Part shown: positions 49,432 through 60,852 of the stretch, one piece after another
Numbering within the stretch: the first letter of the stretch is position 1
How the letters are laid out: every line of letters begins with the position of its first letter
Program-made: the position numbers and the translations under genes
Source: Mytilus edulis
Lineage: Eukaryota; Mollusca; Bivalvia; Mytilida; Mytilidae
Reading direction: 5' to 3'
Assembly: GCF_963676685.1 (NCBI RefSeq)
Contig: NC_092350.1
Span: 39,713,373 to 39,777,372, forward strand
DNA: 64,000 bases
Notes under the pieces: generated by a model
The model's database searches: none
The model's input: the letters and a program-made list of their open reading frames with translations, nothing else
What the model was told of the DNA's origin: nothing

Positions 49432-51110
49432 TTAGTTCCGATGCAAAGACCTTATCAGTGACTCAATATTAACGCCAAAATATGCAATCTTTAATGACTT
49501 GACAACAGTATCGTAATTATATCCCTTCTTAATAAGTCTATTCAAAGGTTTTGTAAGTTTCTGAGGTGAATACTGACACCTTTGTGCTTTATAAAGAATA
49601 TTTCCATAAAAAAAATTGGATGTGAAATACCTGAACGTATTAGAAGTCTGCATGTTGAGCTATATTTACGAATGATGTCTTTATACCGATGATAAAATTT
49701 AGTAAATGTTTTGACTAGTTTGTGATATCGAAAACCCTGATGTAATAATTTTTCAGTAATTATACATAAATTTCTCTCGTTAAAATCTAAAACATTGTTA
49801 CATACACGAGCGAATCGTACAAGTTGAGATATATAAACACCGTAAGATGGCGACAAGGGAACGTCACCATCTAAAAACGGATAATTAACGATAGGAAATG
49901 AAAAATCATCCCTTTTATCATAAATTTTAGTATTCAGCTTTCCATTAGTGATATAGATATCAAGATCGAGAAAAGGGCAGTGGTCATTGTTAGTATTAGC
50001 TTTATTTAAAGTAAGTTCAACAGGATACATTTCATTAATATACATACTGAAGTCGTCATTATTGAGAGCAAAAATATCATCCAAATATCTAAAAGTGTTA
50101 TTAAATTTGTTTATCAGATGTTGCTTCGATGGGTCTTTGCTTATTTTTGTCATAAATTGTAACTCATAACAATACAAAAACAGGTCCGCAATAAGTGGTG
50201 AACAGTTAGTCCCCATTGAAATTCCGATAATCTGACGATATACGGAATCCCCAAAGCGAACAAAAATGTTATCTAGTAAAAATTCAAGGGCATATATAGT
50301 ATCAAAGCATGTCCAATTAACATAGTTTTTTTGTTTATTGCTACTAAAAAATGACCTAAAAGAGTTTGAACATATATATTCACATTCTGATTTTTTGAAT
50401 GCCCATTTAATTAGGTGTGTGATTTTTTTCTTAATGAGAATGTGAGGCAATGTGGTATACAGGGTAGAAAAATCAAAACTTTGAACAGATTCAAAATCAC
50501 CAATATAAGCATGCAATTTATCAAGTACTTCCAACGAGTTCTTGACACTCCAACAGTAATTTATTCCACTATTTTCGAAGGCCTTATTTGAACAATTTAT
50601 TATCAGGTTTTTAATTGTACCAAGTGTGCTGGTAAGAAGAATAGACAATTTAGTAGTTGAACAATGGCTTGAAGACGAAATAAATCTATATTTGTAAGGG
50701 GTTTTGTGTAGCTTCGGAAGCCAATACATAGTTGGGACTTTCATTGTATTTGGTTCTGCTTGTAAAGCGGTGGCTAAAAGTTTATGTTTGTTACAGATTT
50801 CGTTTTCTGAAAATGGAGTCAGTTGGAATGTTGGTGAATTGGTGATTTCCTTTTTCAGAACCTCAATGTAAAATTTACGTCAAACAATAATAATATTATT
50901 AGCAGCTTTATCGGCCGTGACAAAAACAAATTCCGTGGCTAGTTCTTTTAGTTTATGTTTGATACGAGAAATAGGTTTATTGTGGTTATTGTTAATAGTA
51001 AAATGTTCTTTTAAATGTTGAATACGTATATCAACTATCTTCATTACTGAATTAAAAAAATAGTCCAAAGTTTTTGTAACATTTAATCGTGCCCCAAAGA
51101 CTTTTTAACA
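49432..51110 (-). pseudogene. Penelope-like element reverse transcriptase, damaged
   Basis: Would encode the polymerase of a PLE. Motifs along the - strand: VTADKAANNIIIV (~50885), YWLPKLHKTPYKYRFIS (~50700), DFSTLYTTLPH, IGISMGTNCSPLIADLFLY, the catalytic RYLDDIFAL box, CPFLDLDIYI and SYGVYISQLVRFARV. This order and the LPKLHK and GTNCSPL blocks fit PLEs rather than LINEs or LTR elements. Two lesions: an in-frame TGA at 50880-50882 where PLEs usually have Cys, and a length change in a T run (A8 at 49608-49615 on +), after which the protein continues in another frame (RLIKKGYNYDTVVKSLKIAYFG) to 49432. I see no GIY-YIG endonuclease. The start is not visible; homology fades near 51110. Confidence 0.8.
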
Positions 51111-51114
51111 CCCA

Positions 51115-52960
51115 AGCAATATTTGATACCTTATCTGATTAAATCATAAATTTCTGTTATTGCTATGCTCTTAGGAGTAAATCAGTTTATATAGTTTTGA
51201 ATTTTGATAAGATTTAGTTGATTTCCTCTTAAAATGATTCTTGATGTAATATAAGTAACCAGTATCTAAACGATTGGAAGAACACAACTAAATAAGCGAC
51301 TGTCGTTGAAAATTTACTGGTTTTAGATATTAAACAAAATTTGTTGTTGTATAAGGTATCATGTGATGTTCTATAGCAGTTTTAAATTCTGCGTTGCATA
51401 TATTGCGTTGGAAAGATGTTGATTGACTCTTTATAGATGTAAGTAAAAACATTGTCTTTGGTAAATGAACATATCTATCAGGCTGTAGTTTTTTCAATGA
51501 TTGTTTTAGACTGTTTTATTGTCGCTCTTACTTGTATTGTCTATTTCAAAGATTTATTCAAACTCTTAAATAAAAGTAAACCAAAATACTACACTCAAAG
51601 GTCAAAAATTCAAAATGTTGAAGTTCATAGAAACTGGGAGAATAAAAGAGTATTTAGGTGGGGTGTTTATATTATTTATTGATAATATATCAAGAACACT
51701 TCAAGACTATCCGGCATTGTAATTGGATTTTGTAATTGTGATGATTCTGCTATATGATAAAAATAAAAATGTAAACATCAACTTACGTATAGAATAATGT
51801 AAAATAAATCGTACTGTATTTATCATGGCTTTTTAATTTTTTTTAATTTTCGACTATGAAAATGACAAACGAGAAATAAAAGTGAAAAAAATACTTAATT
51901 GAATTGTCCACCCAAACTTCATTGTGTTTAGTGCCTGATGCCATTCTTCGGTTCGAAAAAAAGACTTCTTACAAATGACATCTCAGTATATGTGTATTTG
52001 CTTAAAAGTGCAAATGTATATTATTCTTTTCAGTCCTTGCCCATCAGTCAGGATCTATTTATTTTGAAACTATTGCTTAATAGTTTACATGTTAAAGCAA
52101 GTTAAAGTTTAAGATTAAGCCACTAACTTCAATGATATTTGGTTTGTAGATGTACTGGCATTTGTAGGTCTCATTGTTCGATCCTATTGACTTAATCATT
52201 GTTTATCGACGTTTAAACTTGTATAGTTTATATGTTATTGTTCGTGTTTATGGAAACAACTTATGATAGTAAATTGTAATTTTGTAGTTAGTTATATTTG
52301 CATTGTCATGTCTAATTTCCATGAATAATATTTGGCTCTGCACTTTAAATTATAGTTTATGGAGTTTGAATATTTCGCATAATTAACATTACTACTGCCA
52401 TTTTGCTTTTTTGTGTACGACGAAATTTAATAAAAATAAAGAAATTAAGAGATGCTTTCTTAAGAGTGGACTTATAGGTTATACTTATCTATTTATTAAA
52501 AATAAAAATAGATAATATTACAAACCCAATCCTCTGGAAGCAATTATGTTACCCCGTTTATTTGCAGATGTTATATTCAGTGGACTGTTCCTAGGTCTTA
52601 GGATATCTAATATATTAAATATACATGAGTTAATAATAAACCATTGCAAAGGTACGAAATTAAATATAGAACCAGATATACATAAGCTTTCTTCAACTGA
52701 TTTTTATAGTTTTTTTTTATATTTTGGTGTCACAAAAGAGGTTTGAGCGCTCACAAACATGTTTAAAAGTAGTCTTTTTGGAACTGTTCCTATTTATTTT
52801 TATTACTACCTGTAACGTCTATGTTTTAACATTTTATTTATATTTTGTCGAAGATCAAACTATTGATTTCGTTGTATGTTTACTTGTTTTTGTTTAAATG
52901 TATTTTCGATTGAGTTAATCTATTCCAATCGTTATGTCATAGTTGTTCTTTTAATGTTGT
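51115..52960. other. Intergenic, no gene recognised
   Basis: AT-rich. Short open frames at 51452-51682 and 52546-52746 (+) have hydrophobic stretches but match nothing known to me and lack splice context. Confidence 0.45.
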
Positions 52961-52966
52961 AATGAT

Positions 52967-53110
52967 ACACTGCTGTCTCGGTTAGAGTGAAGGATGGCCT
53001 CAGTTAAAACTTTTAAACCCACTGCATTTGTATACACGTGTCCTTAGTTGTTCAGTGGTTGTCTTTTGTTGCTGTGATTAATAAGTGTTTCTCGTTTGTC
53101 GTTTTTTTAA
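52967..53110 (+). repeat. Dispersed repeat R2, 5' portion
   Basis: 'acacgtgtccttagttgttc' and 'aagtgtttctcgtttgtcg', shared with the start of the 18262 copy. Confidence 0.5.
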
Positions 53111-53316
53111 ACACAATGAATTTTACCTGGCGAAAGATACAAATCGGATTAGAAGCGGATTTAGAACGGGTTTATCGGGATAAATTCGCTTGGAAACGCT
53201 TCCTGAACAACATCTAATTGTTGTCGTGATTAAAAAAAACTGTTTTTACAAATTTTAATTAAAGTATGAATTTCCATCCACGATTCATAGGATCTTGATC
53301 AGACTTTTAATAAATT

Positions 53317-53455
53317 TTAATCGGGAATGGTCCTGTCAAGGACGGCAGTAAAAATCGTGAATTTGTGACCCCAGCTTGAACGACTTGTATCAATTGGCAG
53401 ATTTATCCAGTCACCAAACTTTTCATTATTTAGTAAGAGAACATCATCTAATAGT
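53317..53455 (-). other. Coding-like fragment of unknown origin
   Basis: Open for about 45 codons on the - strand, reading LNNEKFGDWINLPID, then SSWGHKFTIFTAVLDRTIPD and a stop. The composition looks protein-like and the local GC is higher than the flanks. There is no ATG and no clear splice sites. Could be a piece of a mobile element or a decayed exon; not identified. Confidence 0.3.
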
Positions 53456-54375
53456 ATTTACCAATATCATTTTTTTTAAACAAAGCAGGACCCACTCTTC
53501 CAATGTATCTTATAGTTAGGAATGAAATACTTGTGTAAAGTGTAAAAAAAATATATTGCAAGATAAAAAGACACCTGTTGACATGTAAAGAAAAACGCAA
53601 TTCCATATTTCTTACGAGCAGTTGATTTGGGTTGGAACGGATTTTCTATTGATTGCTTGTTTTAGTTGATCCAAAATAAAAGGACAAATATTAAAGCAAA
53701 GAGTTTCTAGTTTTAGTTTTAGTACACCGAATACAAGTTTATTAAAGCTTTAGACGAAATAGGGGGTCAGAAGAATTGTTTTGCGGATAGAATATTAATT
53801 TTTTCCAGATGCTATAAAGACTGATGCATTTCGTGCAAGCATATTAATTTCCAAAATACCTTTCGCCACCAAAAAAAATCATATGGTCATCCATCAATCT
53901 TCACATTGACCAAACTCTAGCAGGAGAATTGTACCATTTTATACGCTAATATTTACCCTTTTCTTTGGTATACGTGTCTTTTGTTGTTATGAACTGGTTG
54001 TCTGTTTGGCTATTTCATGTAAAAAGACAACACAAATCAGTTCGATATTATGTGAACAGTATAGGATACAGAATAAATGTCTTAAGAGGGATTCGTAAAA
54101 TACCTTGTACGTTTAACTGTCCCTCTGGTATCTTTCGTCCATCTTTTGAACGACTTAAATGTATTACTGGAACTATTGTTTCTATCAATAAAAAGCGACG
54201 GAGTGCCAAGCTTAACAAATAATTACCAAAACGACACTACAAAAGAACATAATTTTCCAAAATATTGAAAAGGAAATACTTGTAGGTGTACAATTTGAAG
54301 CATCAAAATATTCCACTCTTCAAACCTGTATAACTTCTTAAAGTCTATGACTAAATAAAGCATAGTTTATTTTAC

Positions 54376-54525
54376 CAACCTTTGATCTGTATTATGCACA
54401 GAATTGAATAGTTCCTTAAGCGTTGTATATTCACTCTCACATGTCGTCATTCTTTCTGCAAGGCGCCCGTTCTCATCTACTAAATCAGCTACCTTCTGTT
54501 CAAGAAGAGCAAGTCGGTAAAGCAT
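54376..54525 (-). CDS. Possible exon encoding a coiled coil
   Basis: On the - strand, from an ATG at 54525, it reads MLYRLALLEQKVADLVDENG, then RLAERMTTCESEYTTLKELF and NSVHNTDQRL, ending at a usable donor gtaaaa. It shows heptad-like spacing of Leu, Val and Ala with charged residues. Similar coiled-coil exons precede C1q or fibrinogen-like domains in mussel immune lectins, but I could not find such a domain exon nearby, so the gene is unidentified and may be a fragment. Confidence 0.4.
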
Positions 54526-54964
54526 TTCTCCATTGTTATATATTTATCTTTTTCCATATACACATAAAAGATGTATCAGAAACAGAAATATATGTTTGTT
54601 TTCCAACATTTCCAAATCGTTTTTATCTGATGTAATACAACCAAGATAACCTTATGTAACCCATATAGATAAGCCTTCGTGTAGGCTGTATCAGTACACT
54701 GTGCATAACAGTCAACTACCATCAACAACACAGAAGAAACTGGATATCAGGCAAGCAAAGCTGAAAAAAATATATAGCAGCCAATCATATAGCAGTGACA
54801 TATTTAAGATTTGCTCTTGCTTTTATTGATAATGTCTATACAGTAAGGTAAGTTTCACATTTCGTCAATTTGTTCAATGAATTCAGTAAAAGTAGAAGAT
54901 ATTTTTTTTAATGTAATAGGTTATGTAGCAATGCAGTATTTTGTGGTCTGCTGAGATATAAAGA

Positions 54965-56210
54965 CAGATGAGTTGATACATGTAATATGTAATACTATCA
55001 GTTACATGGTATGTTAGTGGCCAAACACGATATATATGGGGTAAGTAAATTCCATTTGGGTTGAGAACGCAGCTCGAATTACAATATGGAATTAATTGCC
55101 CCATAAATATCGTATTAGGTCAGTAGTACACCATGTAACGAACTTATCTTACCGACTATCTTCACATGTGGAATTTAAACTAGTCGCCTATCAAAGTGAT
55201 TAAGTCTTTAATACATTGTTTTAACATTTTTAGGAACCTTCTTCCATTTGTCTATAAAAAAAAACAAATGCCAACAATATCAACGTGTTAGCTTTGTTTT
55301 ATGAATGTATTTCAATCGTTTATTATCAGTTTTTGGTATGTTAGAACCTTTCAGATCTCATTTTGTTCTGAAAGGGAAGTAACACATTACTAACCTCATA
55401 CGGTTGCTAACCCTATATGGTAACTAACCATAATTATATATTTTTTTAGAACACCCTATATCAAGTATATATAGTCACTACGTGTAGTCCATTAACCATT
55501 TCCCCGTAAATCTATAGAAGGTAAGATAATATTAGTTACATGATGTGTTAGTGACCTAATACGATATATATGGGGTCAGTAATTTTATATATGGGGTGAC
55601 AGCGAAGCTTGAATACCCATATGGAATTTACTGAAGCCATATTCATCGTATTAGGTCACTAGCACACCGTGTAACGAATTTAAGTTACCGACCATCTTCT
55701 CATGTGGTATTTTGACTAGCGGCCTATCAAAGTGATCAAGTATTCAATACTTAGTATTCAGATCCTACTTCAATTTGTCTATATTAAAACAAATGCCAAC
55801 AATAACAACTTTTTAGTTTGAAATTTATTTTATGAATTTATTTCAATTGTTCATTTCATGTATCAATTTTTTCGTCTGTTGACTCTTTTTAGATTTCTTT
55901 TTTGTTTTGATAGGGAAGTAACTCCGTTATGCCAGCAATAAAAACTTTATGTTTGATGAACTTATTTCAACCTTTCATTATCATATTTTTCGTTTGTTGA
56001 ATCCTTTCAGATTTTTCCTCAATACCGTGTTGTTTTATAAAGGGTTGTGGCATCTCTTTTTGTTTTGAAAGGGAAGTAACTCCTCACTAACCCCATATGG
56101 TAACTAATCCTATATTTTTTAGGAACCCTATATCAAATATACACAGTCACCACGTGTAGTTCCTTAACCAATCATGTCTATATAGATCTATTGGAGGTAA
56201 GATAAAAAAA
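54965..56210. repeat. Hairpin-bearing tandem repeat, ~530-bp unit, two copies
   Basis: Palindromic segments at about 55000-55140 and 55535-55680 (ttacatgatgtgttagtgac / gtcactagcacaccgtgtaa, with inner cgatatatatgggg) are followed by matching 'aaatgccaacaat' and 'gaaagggaagtaac' blocks and 'gtcaccacgtgtagttcctt ... ggaggtaagata' ends. An abundant mussel repeat; not coding. Confidence 0.8.
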
Positions 56211-56629
56211 AATATATACAGGTTGTAAGAATCTACTATCTATAAATCAAACAATTTCTACCCTACCCTAACTTAACATTATATCCCTTCTATTGGGTTT
56301 TTGTTAAAAGATGTCTGGCAACAAAACTAACAAGAATATTATATAATAAAAATAATAAAGAAAATATAAAAAAAAAAATATTGTATCAACAATCGAACTC
56401 CTAGATAAATTCAAAAAGAACATGAAACATGAAAAAATAAAACCCTCGACTATATCAACCGCAAAAAACACTATTGTAAACAAACAAATTAAAACAATAA
56501 TTAAAAAGGAAGATCCCATGTTATCAAAATCGGAATGCTTGAACAAAATGCATTGATTTTTTCATGTTGATAAGCTAGATATAAAAATATCAGATAAGAA
56601 TTGATATCAATAACTTAACATGTTGAAAG

Positions 56630-56866
56630 TTATTCGGTTGTTATGTTTTGATGAGTAATGAAGGAATATATTGCATTCAGGTTAGTCCTTCGTGTACAAA
56701 TGGTGTAAGCGAAGTTATTTTCTCTTTCACATTTTTTGTCTAAAAACTTGAATGAACTAGGATAATGTTTACTATGCATAATTAAATAAATAACAATTTC
56801 AGTGACTTCTTTAAGGCTGAAAATACTAGCAACACGACGAAGTTTGGGTAGTAGGTTGGAGTTCAT
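56630..56866 (-). CDS. Small unidentified ORF (78 aa), possible first coding exon or short gene
   Basis: Starts MNSNLLPKLRRVASIFSLKE and ends with TAA. A good splice acceptor (tttctttcag) lies about 25 nt upstream on the - strand, followed by in-frame stops before the ATG. That fits a 5' UTR splice, or chance. No known domain. Confidence 0.25.
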   Translation of the reverse strand: MNSNLLPKLRRVASIFSLKEVTEIVIYLIMHSKHYPSSFKFLDKKCERENNFAYTICTRRTNLNAIYSFITHQNITTE

Positions 56867-57477
56867 GACATCTTTTGATCACTACTGTATCTGAAAGAAA
56901 TAATAGGTACTTTTGGATCTTATATCAGCTTAATTCAGTTTGATGAAATAGTTATCCTGGTAAAAAAGTTATAACATTTATTTTTTTATTTATTTACGTC
57001 GTAGTTATTGTTTGTGAATAATCTAAGCACTTTTATCGGTTAGACTTTGATCGGTTAGACTTTGATCGGGTAAACTAATCTTGCGACGTAAAATGATTCT
57101 ATTTATTTATTTAATTCATCCTTGACATCGTTCAACATTTTAAATCTAAACTAAAACAAAAACAAAATAAATTAGAATAAAAACAACACTAAAAAACCTG
57201 GATATATTTTACTATGATGCAACAATGTAAAAATTGAAAACTCATTTTGTAATTGCAATGATCTGAAATAAATTTCGGGAGATATTTACTCTACCCTTAT
57301 TCGAGATACTACATGTATTATGGATGCTAAATGTCTGTTGAAGAACTGTAAGTCAATCATCACTTTCAGTGTTCTCAAGAAAGAACTTTTCTGAGCATTC
57401 TTAGTTAGATTATATTCTTACGTTTGAACATTACAAATTTCTTTTACTGAAAAGGCATCGTCACCAGAAGTATTGCA

Positions 57478-57585
57478 TATGACAATTGTAATCCATTCGT
57501 TTGATGTGAGCTTTGATTTTGCCATTTAATAAGGGACATTCCGTTTTGAATTTTGGAGTTCGGTATTTTTGTGATTATACTTTTT
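57478..57585 (-). repeat. Dispersed repeat R1, inverse copy
   Basis: 'atccattcgtttgatgtgag', 'gattttgccatttaataagg' and 'tattttgtgat'-type blocks, the reverse of R1. Confidence 0.6.
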
Positions 57586-58049
57586 GTCATGGCAAAGGAA
57601 ATAGGAATGTAATAAAGTTGTCTACTGGGAATTTTAATGGTTTTTTGTGTACTTAACTATGAAAGATATGTTATTGGGCATACTTTCAGTATCTCAGTAG
57701 AATCCAAGGGTAAACAGTGAAGTAAAGGGCACGAGAAAATAAGATCTTCTAACCTAGCGGTAAAATATCACAGTCCTCGAGACTATTTGTCTGGTCAAAT
57801 CATTATTAAAAAGGCCTTGCAATAATAGTCATGGTATTGGAGGTGATATACATAAATACATTTTTGACTTTGGAGGTCAAAGGTGATGTTATCTATCCTA
57901 ATGTTACGCAAAAAAATATTTTACAAACTAGAAATATTTTGCGCATTGATGATTACATAACGATTATTCTACAACTTGTTTGATATTGCATATAAGAAGG
58001 GAAGAGGGGTAGTTAGATCTTACTGTTGTAAGTTATATAATTCGTTTAG

Positions 58050-58325
58050 GAAGCTCATAACACAACGAAGCAAATAAATGAAAAAAGATTTCTGAATTTA
58101 AAATCACGAGGACTTGCATATATACACAATAATTTGGGACAAACATTAAGTCAGTATAGTAACGACATTTTTATCAAAAACTTTAAAGATGCATACAGTA
58201 AATTAGCATTGTTCAATTACACACGCAAGACAGGTAGAGTCGATGTACTTACGAAACAAAAACTTAAAATCCGCCTTTTGTTTTCGGAAAAGAAATCAGT
58301 GCCAGCCAAATCTCCTCGACAGTAA
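58050..58325 (+). CDS. Possible terminal exon of an unidentified gene
   Basis: After a candidate acceptor (ttcgtttag, AG at 58048-58049) the frame is open for 91 codons to TAA. It reads EAHNTTKQINEKRFLNLKSR, then GLAYIHNNLGQTLSQYSN and IKNFKDAYSKLALFNYTRK, ending in a basic KSPRQ tail. The composition is like a real soluble protein. I recognise no family and no upstream exon. An alternative is part of a dispersed element. Confidence 0.35.
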   Translation, partial: EAHNTTKQINEKRFLNLKSRGLAYIHNNLGQTLSQYSNDIFIKNFKDAYSKLALFNYTRKTGRVDVLTKQKLKIRLLFSEKKSVPAKSPRQ

Positions 58326-58464
58326 AAAACTCAATAAAGATACAAGTTTTATGATTCTGTAGACTAATTATAAACGTGCGTTTCAATTACAAATGACTAA
58401 CCAGTGCTGTTTGAATTTAAAAGTTAAAGTACTATTGAAAATTGTTTGGGTTTTATGTAGCGTG

Positions 58465-58960
58465 TTGAAACTAGATGCTCTAAAGAGCATGTTTCGCTCG
58501 TCTTGGTCTATGTGCCTTTTCATCTCCGACGAGAAAAGAATTCATGACACACATCTCTGTTATGTTGATCTTGTATTGCTGATCATTTAGTCTGCTCAGT
58601 TTCTCTCTTTCTTCTTTGTGTTTTGCTCTAAACACAAAAGAGGGTACTTAAATCCTTTTCTAAGGGACTGAGCAATTAAGCCTAGAGAGAGTTACAGGCT
58701 ACTACATATATCAGTGAAATGTTACTTGTATGTGGATCTTGCGCGCCTTGCTGATCGTGATGATATTTGTGATTTAAAGTGTTTTTTTCTCTATTATTAT
58801 TTTATCATGCAAGGCAAAAAAAAAAGTTATGAAAATCTTCAATCAAGGGCAACATTTCCGAAGAAACGTCGGACAATTTTCTCTATATTGTCTTACTAGT
58901 AATTGAAGATATTGTCTTGCTGATTATTTTGCTTTCTTAAGTTTGTATCTATCTATTTTA
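58465..58960. repeat. Probable dispersed repeat
   Basis: The block 'agatgctctaaagagcatg', 'tcgctcgtcttggtctatgt' resembles a repeat I remember from bivalve genomes. Boundaries not determined. Confidence 0.4.
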
Positions 58961-59194
58961 ACGTTTAAGAGCTAAAGAAAAACCGCAAAAAATGGTCAAA
59001 ATAAGCTTCAAAGAGCAATAACTCTAATAAGGAGTTGGATGGAGATTTTGTAATGAGAACTTATTCGTCGAACTTGTCTTGCTGGCCAATTGTGCAATTT
59101 AATGTTTCTCTATTAGATTTTTCAAGAAATGGGGCAAAAATGGAGAAAACAATAGGGGGGTAGGTGTCATTTCAAGGCAAAACCTCATATAAAA

Positions 59195-59428
59195 GAAGGC
59201 GAAAGATACAAGAAGGATAGTCAAACTAATAGATCGAAAATAAACAGACAACGCCATGGCTAAAAAAGAAAAAGATAAACAGACAAATAAAAGTACACAC
59301 GACAAAATATAGAAAACTAAAGACTAAGCAGTACGAACCCCACAAAAATCGGGGGGGGGGGGGGTTGATCTCAGGTGCTCTGAAAGGGTAAGCAGATCTT
59401 ACTCCACATGTGGCACTCGTCGTGTTGT
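59195..59428 (-). mobile_element. PLE family B 3' non-coding tail
   Basis: Matches 14670-14945. Lies just downstream of the PLE-like protein fragment on the same strand and contains a run of about 14 G near 59350. Confidence 0.6.
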
Positions 59429-59765
59429 TCATGTTATTACAAACCCGGTGAATAGTCTTATTCGGTAGGACACATTCGTAAAAGGGAACGGGGTTATAGT
59501 TGACATAAGGAACAAATCCGATATCATCTGTGAAACGGGTATTGCATAACGGTCAGCCAACTCGTTATGGCGTGCATACAATTTACGAAGGGATGATTTC
59601 AACCTCACCATTTGAAACTCTAGGTTTTATTAGCTTCTTTGTGAGCAGCAACCCTCTGGCAAGGAAATCATGATATAAAATAAAGCCTGGGAATATCGTA
59701 TCAATTGGTTGATATAAAAAGTCTTCTAACAATTTTGACGTATGTAGACAATTGGTAGACCTCAA
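59429..59765 (-). pseudogene. PLE-like reverse transcriptase C-terminal fragment
   Basis: Two overlapping frames on the - strand read KLLEDFLYQPIDTIFPGF, YHDFLARGLLLTKKL and then, after a shift, MVRLKSSLRKLYARHNELAD and RYAIPVSQMISDLF. These resemble the C-terminal part of the mussel PLE reverse transcriptases (compare RNLCIITEKLLHQGFRYHKL in the 49-kb copy). The catalytic part is absent. The upstream side is interrupted by the solitary ribozyme repeat at 59851. Confidence 0.55.
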
Positions 59766-59850
59766 TATTCTACTAAGTTTTTACTCTAATCAGATTTTCT
59801 GTACCTATAAATCAATTATCAAAAATCATTTTTACCCAATGTTCTATTTT

Positions 59851-60230
59851 TATCCTGGTACCTTTGATAACTGTTTACACCACTGGGTCGATGCCACTGC
59901 TGGTGGACGTTTCGTCCCCGAGGGTATCACCAGCCCAGTAGTGAACACTACGGTGAATGACATGAATATCAATAATGTGGTCATTTTTATAAATTTCCTA
60001 TTTACAAAACTTTGAATTTTTCGAAGAACTAAGGATTTTTCCAAGGCATAGATTACCTTAGCCGTATTTGGCACAACTTATTGGAATTTTGGATCCTCAA
60101 TGCTCTTCAACTTTTTACTTGTTTGGCTTTATAAAAAAATTTGATATGAGCGTCACTGATGAGTCTTATGTAGACGAGACGCGCGTCTGGCGTACTAAAT
60201 TATAATCCTGGTAACTTTGATAACTATTTA
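59851..60230 (+). mobile_element. Solitary retrozyme monomer with degenerate hammerhead
   Basis: One complete monomer (353 nt) plus 25 nt, so the element begins and ends with the same sequence: tcctggtacctttgataact at 59853 and tcctggtaactttgataact at 60206. It matches the 46-kb array throughout and ends at the same point (gataactattt). Confidence 0.85.
60148..60195 (+). ncRNA. Degenerate hammerhead ribozyme
   Basis: Same layout as the array copies, but the invariant GAAA core reads GAGA (A14 position changed to G) and the stem II loop is tatgt. Expected to be inactive or very weak. Confidence 0.85.
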
Positions 60231-60810
60231 TCTCTGGCGGCTTTCCATGTTGTTTTGTAGGCGGGATCATTGAATACATTTTTTAAAACTATATACCCCA
60301 ATGATGATGTTGGTCCTGTAGATTCAAAGGAGAAGATTACTATAAACGTTAATGGACAACGTCGACCGACGACGGACGTCAAGTGATGATACTTTTCCCA
60401 TATTTTCAAGCAGGAATATGTTATCTACTCCTGTCGCTACGGCAGTACATCCCCTTTGAGTCCTTTTAAATTTCCCTTTAACTCGCTGCAGATGATATCT
60501 ATGCGATATGGTGAACAGAGTCAGATATGGTTCAAAATGTTCATCAATAAGACTTTTCGTTTTGCTACTTCATATTTTATATCTTCTCTAAATTTTATTG
60601 CAAAATGATAAAATATGTACTTCGTTCTCATAGTGTTTTGTTACTAAAAGTTTGGAATCGAGAAAACTTGATTGTCAAAAAGAACAAACTGCTGTGCAGA
60701 AATATCTAAACTGGTGCCGTCATCATTTTAGAATTACAATTTATATTTATTTTCCTTTTTTTGAAAATATCACAAGAATTGAATATGAACTAATGCAAGT
60801 TCTTTTTCAG

Positions 60811-60852
60811 GAATTAGACACTAAAAGTTAGTAAAGTTCAGAAATAAATACA
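60811..60852 (+). other. 5' UTR part of the IRG exon
   Basis: A strong acceptor (tctttttcag, ending 60810) precedes 42 nt of leader. This implies an upstream untranslated exon that I could not locate. Confidence 0.55.

Noticed and set aside
49987..50169. + strand ORF within the PLE region
   Set aside because: Antisense shadow of the reverse transcriptase.
51452..51682. 76-codon ORF with a hydrophobic helix
   Set aside because: No homology recognised, AT-rich chance frame likely, no splice or promoter context.
53965..54222. 85-codon open frame with CPSGIFRPSF
   Set aside because: Includes a common repeat block (tgtccctctggtatctttcg); no splice signals or domain.
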